64,000 nucleotides of DNA from BD2-11 sp965115885 (GCA_965115885.1 OZ220479.1:3348001-3412000), one strand, 5' to 3'. Counted from the first letter of the stretch, positions 17,193 through 25,493 are shown. Numbers and translations are program-made. Notes: generated by a model not told the origin, from the letters alone.

Positions 17193-18761
17193 TTGCTCGA
17201 GAACCTGATCGTCCCGTTGCTCACCGTCGCTTTCGGTGCGCTGGCGGGCGGATTGACCAACTCGGTCGCGATCTGGATGCTCTTCCATCCGTACGAACCC
17301 CCGCGGATCCGCGGTCGGGCCGTCGGCTTCCTGCAAGGCGCGATTCCCAAGAACCAGCCTCGCTTGGCGGCGGCCGTCGGCCGCACGGTGGGCGACCGCC
17401 TGCTCACGGAATCCGACTTGGAGCGGACGTTCGCGGACGAAGAGTTCCGGCGCGCCTTCGACCGGCGCCTGAGCGAGTTCGTGGACGCGTTGCTTTTGGA
17501 GGAGCGCGGTTCCGTCCGGGAAATCCTGCCGGCGTCGATCCTTCCCGAGATGGAGGCGGCGCTCGACCACTCGGCGGACCGTGCGTGCGCGCGGGTCGCG
17601 GGCTACCTGAACTCGCGGGAATTCGAAAGGGCGGTGGCCGAGCGAACCGGATCGATCGTGGAGGCGCTCTCGGAGGTGCCCGTCGGCGGAACCCTCACCC
17701 CCGCCCGCAACGCCGCGCTGGCGTCCGCGCTCGACGGCTGGATGGAGGGCACCTTGGACGGCGAGGGGTTCTATCGCGCCGTGGACGACTACCTGTCGTC
17801 GTCCGCGCGCACGCTGCTCTCTCCCGAAAAGACCTTCGAGCAGACCATCCCCCCGGGAATGGTGGCCGCGTTCGAGCGGGGGCTCGCCAACTACCTTCCG
17901 CTCGCGGTCGCCCGCCTCGGTTCGCTACTCGAGGACGAGCGGGCGCGGGCGCGCTTCGAGCGGGGCATCAGCGACCTCCTGCAACGCTTCCTTCGGGACC
18001 TGCGCTTCCACCAGCGGGTGGTGGCGCGCTTGGTGATCACCGAGGACACGGTGGATCGGGTGTTGGACGCGATCCGGGAGGAGGGCGCCGAACGGATCGC
18101 GCACATGCTGAGGGATCCCGAGGTGCAGGCGGCCATGTCGCGCGGCATCAACGACGCGGTCGTCGACTTTCTGCGGCGCCCCGTTCACGAGGTGTTGGGC
18201 GAGGCCGACAGCGAGAGCGTGGTCGCGGCCCGGCGGACGCTCGCCCGCTGGGTGGTCTCGACGGCCCGCGACCCCGCCACTCGCGCCTTCCTGGCGAACA
18301 AGCTCGAGGCCGCCCTGGACGAGGCCGGCGCACGCAGCTGGGGCGAGGTTCTGGAGCGGGTTCCCGCCGCGTCGATCTCGGACGGGCTCGTCTCGCTCGC
18401 CCGCAGCGCCGCCGCCGCCGGGACGATCGGCGACGTCGCCCGTCGGCTCGCCGACGGCGTCCTCGACCGTCCCATCGGCGTGCCCGCGCGCTGGCTCCCC
18501 GACGGCGCCGCCGGCCGCCTGAAGGAGGGACTCGGAACGCCGACCTGGGCGTGGCTGCAGGCCCAAGTGCCTGCGGTGGTGCGACAGATCGACGTGGCGC
18601 GCCGCGTCGAGGAGAAGGTGCTGGCGTTCCCGGCCGCGCGCATGGAGGAGATCGTGCGCCGGGTGACGGAGCGGGAGCTCAAGCTGATCGTGCGCCTGGG
18701 CTACCTGCTCGGAGGCGTCGTCGGCGCCGCGCTGGTGATGATCACGCGTCTTCTCGGATAG
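17193..18761 (+). CDS. DUF445 family membrane protein
   Basis: Protein of 522 residues with the DUF445 (YheB/YjiN) signature: an N-terminal helix VPLLTVAFGALAGGLTNSVAIWMLFHP, then the PRIRGRAVGFLQGAIPKNQPRLA segment, a long amphipathic helical middle, and a C-terminal hydrophobic anchor (RLGYLLGGVVGAALVMITRLLG). The family function is not established; members are envelope proteins. The start is TTG 17193, which places the first helix at the N-terminus; no strong ribosome site is visible. The gene is 13 bp from the upstream lipoprotein gene, so it may be coupled to it. It converges on a small membrane-protein gene. Confidence 0.85.
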   Translation: MLENLIVPLLTVAFGALAGGLTNSVAIWMLFHPYEPPRIRGRAVGFLQGAIPKNQPRLAAAVGRTVGDRLLTESDLERTFADEEFRRAFDRRLSEFVDALLLEERGSVREILPASILPEMEAALDHSADRACARVAGYLNSREFERAVAERTGSIVEALSEVPVGGTLTPARNAALASALDGWMEGTLDGEGFYRAVDDYLSSSARTLLSPEKTFEQTIPPGMVAAFERGLANYLPLAVARLGSLLEDERARARFERGISDLLQRFLRDLRFHQRVVARLVITEDTVDRVLDAIREEGAERIAHMLRDPEVQAAMSRGINDAVVDFLRRPVHEVLGEADSESVVAARRTLARWVVSTARDPATRAFLANKLEAALDEAGARSWGEVLERVPAASISDGLVSLARSAAAAGTIGDVARRLADGVLDRPIGVPARWLPDGAAGRLKEGLGTPTWAWLQAQVPAVVRQIDVARRVEEKVLAFPAARMEEIVRRVTERELKLIVRLGYLLGGVVGAALVMITRLLG

Positions 18762-18785
18762 AGGACGACGGGCGCCCTCCTCTCT

Positions 18786-19022
18786 CTACCGGGACAGATC
18801 GAAGGGCGCGCGCGCGCGCTGGCGGCGGCGGCGCGAAGCGCGCTCCTGCTTTTTCTGAAGAAGGCCGAAGATGGTGAAGTGGCGAGTGGCCCGGGCGCGC
18901 GGGAGGTTCTTGCCCATCCGCTCCTCGACCTCCCTCACGGTCGGCCCGGTGCCCCGGGCAAGTCCCAGAAGGATCCCGAGCCCGAGCGCGAGCACGCCGC
19001 CCAGTATCTTCAGGAGCAACAT
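18786..19022 (-). CDS. Small membrane protein, one N-terminal helix
   Basis: A 78-residue protein starting at ATG 19022 with an excellent ribosome site (GGGGAGG, 5 bases upstream). The N-terminus LLLKILGGVLALGLGILLGLA is a single membrane helix. It is followed by an amphipathic stretch (REVEERMGKNLPRAR) and a very basic tail (QERASRRRRQRAR), presumably cytosolic. No family is recognised. It follows a 48-residue membrane-protein gene by 22 bp and the two are probably co-expressed. Confidence 0.6.
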   Translation of the reverse strand: MLLLKILGGVLALGLGILLGLARGTGPTVREVEERMGKNLPRARATRHFTIFGLLQKKQERASRRRRQRARAPFDLSR

Positions 19023-19044
19023 TTGGTCCTCCCCTCCGAGGCGT

Positions 19045-19191
19045 TCAGCGCCCGAACGACTCCGGCAGAAGGAGAAGCGCCAAGCCGACGACCATCATGA
19101 TCGCGACCGCGTTGGTCCCCACGGCGACCAGCGCCACCACGCCCCAGAAGACCGCATGGGTGAAGACGTAGCCTCCAGGCACCCAGCTCAT
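19045..19191 (-). CDS. 48-residue membrane microprotein
   Basis: A very short gene, ATG 19191 to TGA 19045. The product is almost entirely one hydrophobic segment (HAVFWGVVALVAVGTNAVAI followed by MMVVGLALLLLPESFGR), long enough for one or two membrane helices. The upstream GAGGGAACC can serve as ribosome site. It lies 22 bp upstream of another small membrane-protein gene on the same strand, which supports it being real. The function is unknown. Confidence 0.5.
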   Translation of the reverse strand: MSWVPGGYVFTHAVFWGVVALVAVGTNAVAIMMVVGLALLLLPESFGR

Positions 19192-19309
19192 AGGTTCCCT
19201 CTTCGCGCGGTTTCCTCGCGCGCGCAGTTTGTCGTTTCGACGGCCTGTGCCGCAGGCGAAGCCCCCGGCGTCGGTCCCAATATGGTCCCCGCCGGGGGGG
19301 ACTGTCCAT

Positions 19310-19696
19310 TCAGGCTCCCTCGGCGTCGGCGTCCGGTGCCGCGCGCGTCTCCCCGCGCACCCAGTCCAAGTACCCGGGATCGCCGCCCGAAACGGGAAGC
19401 GCGAGGATCTCGGGGACCTCGTAGGGATGGAGTCCGCGCGCCCGCCGCGCGAGCGGCTCGACCCGGTCGGCGGTCGTCTTTAGCACCACCAGCGCCTCCC
19501 GCTCCTCCTTCACGACGCCCCGCCAACGGAACACCGAGGTCGCCGTCGGCACCACGCTCCCGCAGGCCGCCAGACGCTCCTCGACCAGAACGCGCGCGAG
19601 ACGGAGACCGGTCCGGGCTCCGGGGGCCGAGATGAGGACGACCCGGTGTCCGTCGGACACCCCCGGCTCCCGCGGCTCCGCCGACGGCCCGCTCAT
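19310..19696 (-). CDS. cutA: CutA1 divalent-cation tolerance protein
   Basis: Small trimeric signalling-like protein of the CutA1 family, 128 residues from ATG 19696. Family marks are RVVLISAPG at the first strand, LARVLVEERLAACGSVVP, SVFRWRGVVKEEREALVVLKTT and HPYEVPEILALPVSGGDPGYLDWV. The last contains the conserved Pro-Glu-(I/V)-(L/I) strand and the C-terminal Trp. CutA is usually about 105 residues; the extra 20 at the N-terminus could mean that the GTG before SDGHRVVL is used instead. The ATG overlaps the stop of the acyl-CoA synthetase gene (ATGA), which supports coupling. Confidence 0.87.
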   Translation of the reverse strand: MSGPSAEPREPGVSDGHRVVLISAPGARTGLRLARVLVEERLAACGSVVPTATSVFRWRGVVKEEREALVVLKTTADRVEPLARRARGLHPYEVPEILALPVSGGDPGYLDWVRGETRAAPDADAEGA

Positions 19697-21501
19697 GCCG
19701 CGAACCAGTCGCGGTCGGCGTTGGCCTCGTCGTACAGCGATTCGACGAGCGCGCCGTGGCGCTCCTCCACGCTCTTCCGTCGGACCTTCTGGGTGGGCGT
19801 CAGGGTCCCGTCCTCGATCGTGAAAGCGGTTGCGAGAAAGACGGCCTTCTTGGGCGTCTCGAAGCTGGCCAACCCGGTCAGCGACGCCCTGATCCTGCTC
19901 CCCAGAAACTCTTGGCAACGCGCGTCTCGGAGCAACGCCAGCGGATCGGAGGCGTCGATTCCGGCGGCGGCGGCCCACGGATTCAGTCGCTCGAAGTCGG
20001 GCACCACGAGAAGGGACGGGAAGCTGCGCCGGTCGCCCACCATGACCGCCTGCTCGATGTACGGATCGAGCTTGAGGAGATTCTCGATCGGCTGGGGCGC
20101 GATGTTCTTGCCGCCCGAGGTCACGATGATGTCCTTCTTGCGGTCGGTGATGCGGAGGAATCCGTCGGCGTCGATCTCGCCGACGTCGCCGGTCCTGAAC
20201 CAGCCGTTCTCGTCGACGGCCTCGGCGGTGGCTTCGGGTCGGTTGAAGTACCCCTTCATGACCTGAGGCCCGCGGACGTGGAGCTCTCCGTCGGAGGCGA
20301 CGCGGGCCTCGGTGCCCGGAACCGCTTTGCCCACCGTGCCGATGCGGAAGTTCTCGAAGGTGTTCACATGGGTGACCGGGCTGGTTTCGGTGAGCCCGTA
20401 CCCCTCCAGAATCCGAAGCCCTGCGGCGAAGAAGAACCGGTTGACGTCCGGCGAGAGGGGCGCTCCGCCGCTCACGAAGAAGCGCAGCCGCCCCCCGACC
20501 CGCGCGCGCAACCTGCGGAAGACCAGCGCGTCGGCCAGCCGCTTCCGGGCGCGCGTCCACCGCCCCGGAGTTCGGCCTTCCAGCACCGCGTCGGCGTGGG
20601 CGAGCGCCGCGGACGTCGCCCACCCCGCCAACAGACCCTTGATCCCCCGGGCGCCGGTCACCGCGTCGTGAACCCGTTCGTAGAGCCGGGGAACCGAGGC
20701 GACCACGGTGGGGCGGACGATCTTCAGGTCCTCCGCCACGGTGGTCATGTCGCGGGCGTAGGCGATGGTGCACCCCACGCTGAAGAAGAGGTAGTCCACC
20801 ATGCGCTGGAAGACGTGCGAGAGCGGCAGGAAGCTGAGCGTCGCGTCGGTGTCGGAAACGTCGAGCAGCGGCCGACACGCGAGCACGTTGGAGCCGATGT
20901 TGGCGTGGGTGAGCAGCACGCCCTTGGGATTCCCGGTCGTGCCCGAGGTGTAGAGAACGGTGGCCACGTCCTCGGGTCGGGCCGCGCGCGCCGCCTCTCG
21001 GAACGCGTCGTCGTCCAAAGCGTCCGGGTCGAGCCGCAGGAAATCGCTCCACGCCATCGCCCCGTCACCGGGATCGCTCGGGGAATCGAAGACGACGATG
21101 TGGCGGAGCCGAGGACACCGGTCCCGGATCTCCGTAAGCTTGTCCAGCTGGACGAGGTCCTCGGCGAAGACCGCTCGGGCGCCCGAGTCGCGCAGAACGT
21201 AGGCGATCTGGGACGCGGTCAGGCTCGGATAGACGGGGACGTCCCGAACCCCCGAGCACAGGCAGGCGTAGTCGGCGAACGCCCACTCGGGGCGGTTGGC
21301 GGAAAGGATGGCCGCGATCTCGCCGCGTCCGATTCCCAACGACCGCAACCCGCCGGCCGCCGCGCGCGCGGTCCGGAACACTTCGTCGTAGGAGATGCGC
21401 GACCAAGTCGCGTCGGCGCCCGGAGCCCTCAACGCGGTTGCGTTCCCGAAGCGGTCCACCGCCTCGAGGAACAGGTCCGTGAGCGTGGCGGAGGAGGTCA
21501 C
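19693..21501 (-). CDS. Long-chain fatty acyl-CoA synthetase (AMP-forming)
   Basis: Cytosolic or membrane-associated fatty acid activating enzyme, 602 residues, of the FadD15/ACSL type. Motifs in order: GIGRGEIAAILSANRPEW; the P-loop YTSGTTGNPKGVLLTHANI near residue 185; PLSHVFQRMVDYLFF; FFVSGGAPLSPDV; EGYGLTETSPVTHVNT; NGWFRTGDVGEID; ITDRKKDIIVTSGGKNIAP; and the late LTPTQKVRRKSVEERH with the catalytic Lys. The GTG start overlaps the stop of the OsmC gene by four bases. The operon order is TPR protein, OsmC, this enzyme, CutA. Confidence 0.9.
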   Translation of the reverse strand: MTSSATLTDLFLEAVDRFGNATALRAPGADATWSRISYDEVFRTARAAAGGLRSLGIGRGEIAAILSANRPEWAFADYACLCSGVRDVPVYPSLTASQIAYVLRDSGARAVFAEDLVQLDKLTEIRDRCPRLRHIVVFDSPSDPGDGAMAWSDFLRLDPDALDDDAFREAARAARPEDVATVLYTSGTTGNPKGVLLTHANIGSNVLACRPLLDVSDTDATLSFLPLSHVFQRMVDYLFFSVGCTIAYARDMTTVAEDLKIVRPTVVASVPRLYERVHDAVTGARGIKGLLAGWATSAALAHADAVLEGRTPGRWTRARKRLADALVFRRLRARVGGRLRFFVSGGAPLSPDVNRFFFAAGLRILEGYGLTETSPVTHVNTFENFRIGTVGKAVPGTEARVASDGELHVRGPQVMKGYFNRPEATAEAVDENGWFRTGDVGEIDADGFLRITDRKKDIIVTSGGKNIAPQPIENLLKLDPYIEQAVMVGDRRSFPSLLVVPDFERLNPWAAAAGIDASDPLALLRDARCQEFLGSRIRASLTGLASFETPKKAVFLATAFTIEDGTLTPTQKVRRKSVEERHGALVESLYDEANADRDWFAA

Positions 21502-21941
21502 GGAGACGGGGGAACGGAGTCCCCGGCCCGATTCCGGACGCGGACCGCGACCCGGACGTCGGCGCGCAACGAATTGAGCGCGCTGCAATACTTGCCGCGC
21601 GACAGCTCCACCGCGCGCTCGACCCGCGCGGCGTCCCCGGGCCGGGGCCCGGAAACCGAAACGTCCATGTCGATCCGGATGTAGCGGCGCGGATGATCTT
21701 CGGCGCGCGCGCCGAAGACGGTGAAATCCAGCTTTTCCAGCGGCACCCGACCCTTGCGCAGAATCTCCTCGATGTCGATCCCCATGCAGGCGGCGACGCC
21801 CAGCAACAGCGTGTCCATCGGGGACGGGCCGAGCGCGCCGTCGCCGTCCACGGTCAGGGTCGGGCCCCCGTCTTCCGACCGCCCTTCGTAGGCCCGTCCG
21901 GAACCCAGCCAGGAGAGGCGGACCCTCCTATCCCTTCCCAT
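21498..21941 (-). CDS. OsmC family peroxiredoxin-like protein
   Basis: Predicted hydroperoxide-reducing protein of 147 residues. The first catalytic Cys lies in LLLGVAACMGIDIEEILRKG and the second in LSRGKYCSALNSL, the two-cysteine arrangement of OsmC/Ohr dimers. LTVDGDGALGPSPMDTLLLG precedes the first. The sequence fits the general OsmC/YhfA group better than Ohr. The start at ATG 21941 overlaps the end of the TPR gene by 14 bp, and its own stop overlaps the acyl-CoA synthetase start, so the four-gene operon is tightly coupled. Confidence 0.88.
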   Translation of the reverse strand: MGRDRRVRLSWLGSGRAYEGRSEDGGPTLTVDGDGALGPSPMDTLLLGVAACMGIDIEEILRKGRVPLEKLDFTVFGARAEDHPRRYIRIDMDVSVSGPRPGDAARVERAVELSRGKYCSALNSLRADVRVAVRVRNRAGDSVPPSP

Positions 21942-22368
21942 CGCCGGACTCCTGCCGCAATTCACGCTTCAGGGTGGCCAGCGTGCTGCGTGCGTGGGAG
22001 ATGTGCTGCTCGTACTCGGGCCCCTCGGGAAGATTCGCCAGAAAGGTGCTCAGGTGGTCGGCGGCCGCTTCCTTCTGCCCGGCGCGGCGCAGCAGGAACC
22101 CGAGCCCGTAGTGCGCCCCGGCCGTATCGGGGTGCTTGCGCAAAACGTGGCGGTAGGTCTTCGCCGCCTCGTCCGACATCCCGATCCGGGTGTAGACCAT
22201 GGCGATCTCCTGCAGGATGACCGGATCTCCCGGAGACTCTTTCAGGGCGAAGTTGAAGGAGTTCAGCGCGTCCTGGAATCTGCCCTCCTCGACGAGGGCG
22301 CGCGCCTCCTCGTGATAGTCCGTCTTGTCCTGGCCGGAGCGCCCGAACAGACCCTTGATCCAGCCCAT
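21928..22368 (-). CDS. TPR-repeat protein
   Basis: A 146-residue protein with about three tetratricopeptide repeats, visible as YHEEARALVEEGRFQDALNS, PVILQEIAMVYTRIGMSDEA and AGAHYGLGFLLRRAGQKEAA. Such helix-turn-helix repeats mediate protein-protein contacts. There is no signal peptide; the N-terminus GWIKGLFGRSGQDKTDY is short and basic. It is the first gene of the operon leading to OsmC, acyl-CoA synthetase and CutA. A partner cannot be named. Confidence 0.8.
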   Translation of the reverse strand: MGWIKGLFGRSGQDKTDYHEEARALVEEGRFQDALNSFNFALKESPGDPVILQEIAMVYTRIGMSDEAAKTYRHVLRKHPDTAGAHYGLGFLLRRAGQKEAAADHLSTFLANLPEGPEYEQHISHARSTLATLKRELRQESGDGKG

Positions 22369-22459
22369 GGCGTACGTCGTTGCGGGGGAGGGGAGAAGCG
22401 GGAATGCGTACCCACGCGCACCCGAAAGCTATTCTCAGCCGAAGCGGGAGGCAACGCCG

Positions 22460-22760
22460 AATCTCGTCGACGACGATATGTCCTTCTCGCCGTCCCGTGC
22501 TGGGCGTCGACGCGACGCGCAGGCAACCGGGCTTTGCCGTCGGATCGGGACTCGCGGCGGGCGGCGAATCGGCACGGGCGTGGCCTCGTCCCTCGGCAGG
22601 CGTCGCTTGCGGACGTCGTGGATGCGGCCGTCGGAGATGTCGGCGAGCCGCTCGAAACAGTAGATGCGGAACATGCGCGCCGACAAGACCTTGGCGGCGG
22701 GCTCGGAACGCTGGCCGAAAACCTCGGCGATCAGGGCGACGTCGTGGGCGGTGGCGGCGT
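22460..22760 (-). pseudogene. Decayed rve-type IS transposase fragment (copy A)
   Basis: Broken remains of a DDE (rve) integrase/transposase, read across at least one frameshift. One frame gives DVALIAEVF, then MFRIYCFERLADISDGRIHDVRKRR. A second gives PDPTAKPGCLRVASTPSTGR followed by HIVVDEI. These line up with what I recall of the family consensus VALLAEVD, FERLARISVAHLYNLRRS and RPGYLRVDTVHQGDRDGEKG. The first catalytic Asp of YLRVDT is changed to Ala and neither terminus of the element is visible. The same order of segments occurs in the relic near 39.8-40.3 kb. The rest of the 568-bp gap between the flanking genes (22369-22936) holds nothing I recognise. Confidence 0.6.
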
Positions 22761-22936
22761 TCGGAGGTGTTGGCGGGGGGTGCCGCGGCGGTCCCACCCC
22801 GCTTTCCCGCTTCAGGCCGAACCTTCCCCCGCTCGGCGTCCGCCCACAACCCGTACCCAGTGGCGTGCACCCTGGATTCGTGCTTGAATCACACCGTCAC
22901 AGTTGGTTGCCCTTGCTCGTACGCTCGAAGTTCGGC

Positions 22937-23575
22937 TTAGGCGGGGCGTCCCACCACCGCCCCGAATTCGCTCGCCAGCACCGCAAGGCCGTGGCGGCGA
23001 AAAGCCTGCTCGCCTTCGGGAGATCCGGAGAGGAGGACGACGCGCCCGGAGCTGGCCACGATGCGCGAAGCTTCGTCCAGGAGAGACTCGGCCCACGGAC
23101 CGGCGAGCGCGATCCCGGCCAACGCCTCGTCGCGCAGAGGCAACCGTTCGGAGACCAGGAAATGGCTCGGACCCGGAGGAGGCGCGAAATCGAATCGAGG
23201 ACCGAGCGCGGCGACCTCCACATCCGGCAACAGGGCGAAAAGTCCGGAGGCGCGGCTCGCCAAGTCGCCCGCGACCGCGATCAGCGCCGGCCCCCGGGCC
23301 ACCCCGATCAGCGCGGCCAAGCGCAACACCTCGTTCTCGGAGGCGTCCCCTGGGGTCGACCGAGGAGTTTCCCGATCCCGCCTGCGGGAGCGGGAGTGCG
23401 GGGGGGATCGAAAATCCGCGACGCCCCGCTCGACGGGGTAGAGGGTGCGGCAGTTGGAGCAGCCCAAAAATCCTGCGCGCACCCTTTCCTCCGCCACCCG
23501 GTCCGCGCGCAGCACCAGACTCCGTCCAGGACCGCACCGGGGACAGGCCAAGAGCTCGACGAGATCGGGATTCAC
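22937..23575 (-). CDS. Trm112-like zinc-ribbon protein with a degenerate methyltransferase-like C-terminus
   Basis: A 212-residue protein starting at GTG 23575. The N-terminus LVELLACPRCG, followed 25 residues later by GCSNCRTLYPVERGVADFR, is the four-Cys zinc ribbon of the Trm112/UPF0434 type, which often sits at the head of bacterial methyltransferases. The remaining 130 residues (ALIAVAGDLASRASGLFALL; SERLPLRDEALAGIALAGPW; SSGRVVLLSGS) keep the rhythm of a Rossmann methyltransferase but have no clear SAM-binding GxGxG. It may be an inactive or regulatory homologue. It is the last gene of the minus-strand run from PTPS through folE and the SDR, 46 bp after the SDR. Confidence 0.62.
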   Translation of the reverse strand: MNPDLVELLACPRCGPGRSLVLRADRVAEERVRAGFLGCSNCRTLYPVERGVADFRSPPHSRSRRRDRETPRSTPGDASENEVLRLAALIGVARGPALIAVAGDLASRASGLFALLPDVEVAALGPRFDFAPPPGPSHFLVSERLPLRDEALAGIALAGPWAESLLDEASRIVASSGRVVLLSGSPEGEQAFRRHGLAVLASEFGAVVGRPA

Positions 23576-23621
23576 GACCCCGACGGCGGAGCGGGGAGCG
23601 GAGGGGGGGGGAACGCCCGGC

Positions 23622-24350
23622 TCACGCGCGCTCGATCTGCAACAGCGGAATCTGAACCGTTTCGGGTCGCCCGACCAGAAACAGGACGGCATGGGCGACC
23701 TGTTCCGCCTCGAGCATGGCCTCGCGCTCGGGGAGCCCGGGGTGGCGATCCGGATCGATGGAGTCCCAAATCGGCGTGTCGCACGCGCCCGGCTCGACCA
23801 GCGAGACCCGCACCCCCGTCCCGCTGGTCTCCTCGCGCAGCACCTCGTGCATGCCGCGCAACCCGAACTTGGAGGCGGAGTAGGCGCCGTTGCCGGAAAA
23901 GGCTCTGCGCCCCGCCACCGATCCCACCGTCACGACGTGGCCCCGTCGCCGACGCAGCATTCCGGGGAGGAAGGCCCGGATCAGAAGAAAGGCACTTCTC
24001 AGGTTCACGCTCCAGCTTCGGTCCAGGTCCTCCACGGCGGTCCGGTGAAGCGGGGCGAGGGAGAACGCACCCGCCGCATGGACGAGGATGTCGGGGGCAT
24101 CCTCCCGGAGGGCCGACATCTCCGCCGCCATGGCTTCCACCCGGCGGCCGTCCGAGAGGTCCGTCGGGAGGGCGTGTCCGCCGATCTCGGCCGCGATGCG
24201 GGCGAGCGGGCCGCGACGCCGCGCCACCGCGAAGATCTCCGCCCCGGCGGAGGCCAAGACGCGCGCGCAGGCGGCGCCGATTCCGCTGGTCGCGCCCGTC
24301 ACCAGCGCGGCGCGTCCGGTCAGCCCGCCCGGCCCGCGCGGATTCTCCAT
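23622..24350 (-). CDS. Short-chain dehydrogenase/reductase, possible sepiapterin reductase role
   Basis: NAD(P)-dependent oxidoreductase of 242 residues. The cofactor motif is TGATSGIG at residues 18-25, and ARRR after strand 2 suggests NADPH preference. HAAG replaces the usual NNAG. The catalytic Ser lies in TVGSVAG and the YxxxK pair in YSASK. The ATG at 24350 has a GGGAG ribosome site and is preferred over an earlier ATG at 24395. The gene lies 53 bp after folE, which follows PTPS. In tetrahydrobiopterin synthesis the third enzyme is an SDR (sepiapterin reductase), so this gene is a candidate by position. The sequence alone only supports a classical SDR. Confidence 0.8.
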   Translation of the reverse strand: MENPRGPGGLTGRAALVTGATSGIGAACARVLASAGAEIFAVARRRGPLARIAAEIGGHALPTDLSDGRRVEAMAAEMSALREDAPDILVHAAGAFSLAPLHRTAVEDLDRSWSVNLRSAFLLIRAFLPGMLRRRRGHVVTVGSVAGRRAFSGNGAYSASKFGLRGMHEVLREETSGTGVRVSLVEPGACDTPIWDSIDPDRHPGLPEREAMLEAEQVAHAVLFLVGRPETVQIPLLQIERA

Positions 24351-24403
24351 GGGCTCCCGCCTTCGCCTGCCGAACCGCTCGAGGGAATCGTCCATGGATC
24401 CGC

Positions 24404-25048
24404 TCAGTCCGGCGTGCGGGAATTCAGCGCCAGGGCGAGAAACTCGTCGCGCGTGCGGGGATCCTCCAGGAACGACCCCCGCATCGCGGAGGTGAACGTC
24501 GAGGAGTTCTGTTGCTCGACGCCCCGCATCATCATGCACAGGTGGTGCGCCTCGACGATGACGCCCACCCCCTGCGGGCGCACGACATCCCAAAGCCCTT
24601 GGGCGATCTGCTCGGTCAGCCGTTCCTGCACCTGGAGTCGGCGGGCGAAGACGTTGACGATCCGCGCCGTCTTGGACAGCCCGACGATGCGTCCGTCGGG
24701 GATGTAGGCGACGTGGACCTTGCCGAAGAAGGGCAACAGGTGGTGCTCGCACAGGGAATACATCTCGATGTTGCGCACCAGCACCATGTTCCGGTGGCTC
24801 TCCCGGAAAAGCGCTCCGGCCATCACGTCTTCGGGCGACTGCGCGTATCCGCTGGTGAACAGCTCCCACGCGCGCGCTACCCGCTGCGGCGTCCGCGCCA
24901 GCCCCGGCCTGTCCGGATCCTCGCCGATTCGGCGAACGAACTCCTCGACCAGATCCTCGAACGAGGCTTCCGCCAGCGGGCGCGATCCGGACGTCTCTCC
25001 CGAGTCCGGGCCGCTCCCCCGCAGGAGCCCCGCCTTCCGGCTATCCAC
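24404..25048 (-). CDS. folE: GTP cyclohydrolase I
   Basis: Converts GTP to 7,8-dihydroneopterin triphosphate, the first step of folate, biopterin or queuosine synthesis. It has 214 residues, with an N-terminal extension of about 25 residues. Zinc ligands Cys100 and His103 are in YSLCEHHLLPFFGKVHVAY and Cys171 in HHLCMMMRG. The substrate segment GLSKTARIVNVFARRLQVQE is intact. The GTG start overlaps the stop of the PTPS gene by 8 bp, so the two are coupled. With the PTPS and SDR genes it forms a three-gene pterin operon. Confidence 0.96.
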   Translation of the reverse strand: MDSRKAGLLRGSGPDSGETSGSRPLAEASFEDLVEEFVRRIGEDPDRPGLARTPQRVARAWELFTSGYAQSPEDVMAGALFRESHRNMVLVRNIEMYSLCEHHLLPFFGKVHVAYIPDGRIVGLSKTARIVNVFARRLQVQERLTEQIAQGLWDVVRPQGVGVIVEAHHLCMMMRGVEQQNSSTFTSAMRGSFLEDPRTRDEFLALALNSRTPD

Positions 25049-25457
25049 CCGCGTACTCCGCCCGGTTCCTCGGCGTCTCCCACAGGACCAGCTTCACCAG
25101 TTCCACATCCGGTGGCATGCGTGTGCGTAGCCTGTGCCACATCGCCACCACGACGTTCTCCGTCGTGGGAATCGCGCCGGCCAGCCAATCCACGTCCACG
25201 TTCAGATTGGCGTGGTCCACTTGGTCGACCACCCGCTCCCCGACCAGATCGCGCAACCGCTTCAGATCCATCACGTACCCCGTTTCAGGATCGACCGGCC
25301 CCTCAACGGTCACGTCCAGCTCGTAGTTGTGGCCGTGCCAGTTGGGGTTGGCGCAGCTGCGGAACACCTCCCGGTTGCGTTCGTCGGACCAGTCGCTCCG
25401 GTGTATCCGGTGGGCTGCGCAGAAATGGACCCTGCGCGTGATCCTTACCCGTGGCAT
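25041..25457 (-). CDS. 6-pyruvoyl-tetrahydropterin synthase (PTPS/QueD family)
   Basis: Acts on dihydroneopterin triphosphate; 138 residues. Zinc ligands are His16 (FCAAHR) and His41 and His43 (HGH). The catalytic Cys35 lies in CANPNWHGHNY, that is Cys-x5-HGH. This spacing, together with VMDLKRLRDLV, DHANLNVDVDWL, PTTENVVVAMW and LWETPRN, is close to animal PTPS, whereas QueD usually has Cys-x3-HGH. The enzyme therefore probably makes 6-pyruvoyl-tetrahydropterin for tetrahydrobiopterin rather than the queuosine precursor, although database names may say QueD. It is the first gene of the pterin operon; a strong intrinsic terminator lies 37 nt upstream of its ATG. Confidence 0.87.
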   Translation of the reverse strand: MPRVRITRRVHFCAAHRIHRSDWSDERNREVFRSCANPNWHGHNYELDVTVEGPVDPETGYVMDLKRLRDLVGERVVDQVDHANLNVDVDWLAGAIPTTENVVVAMWHRLRTRMPPDVELVKLVLWETPRNRAEYAGG

Positions 25458-25493
25458 CTTTCCTTCCCCCTCGCGAACGCGGAGCCGATGGGC

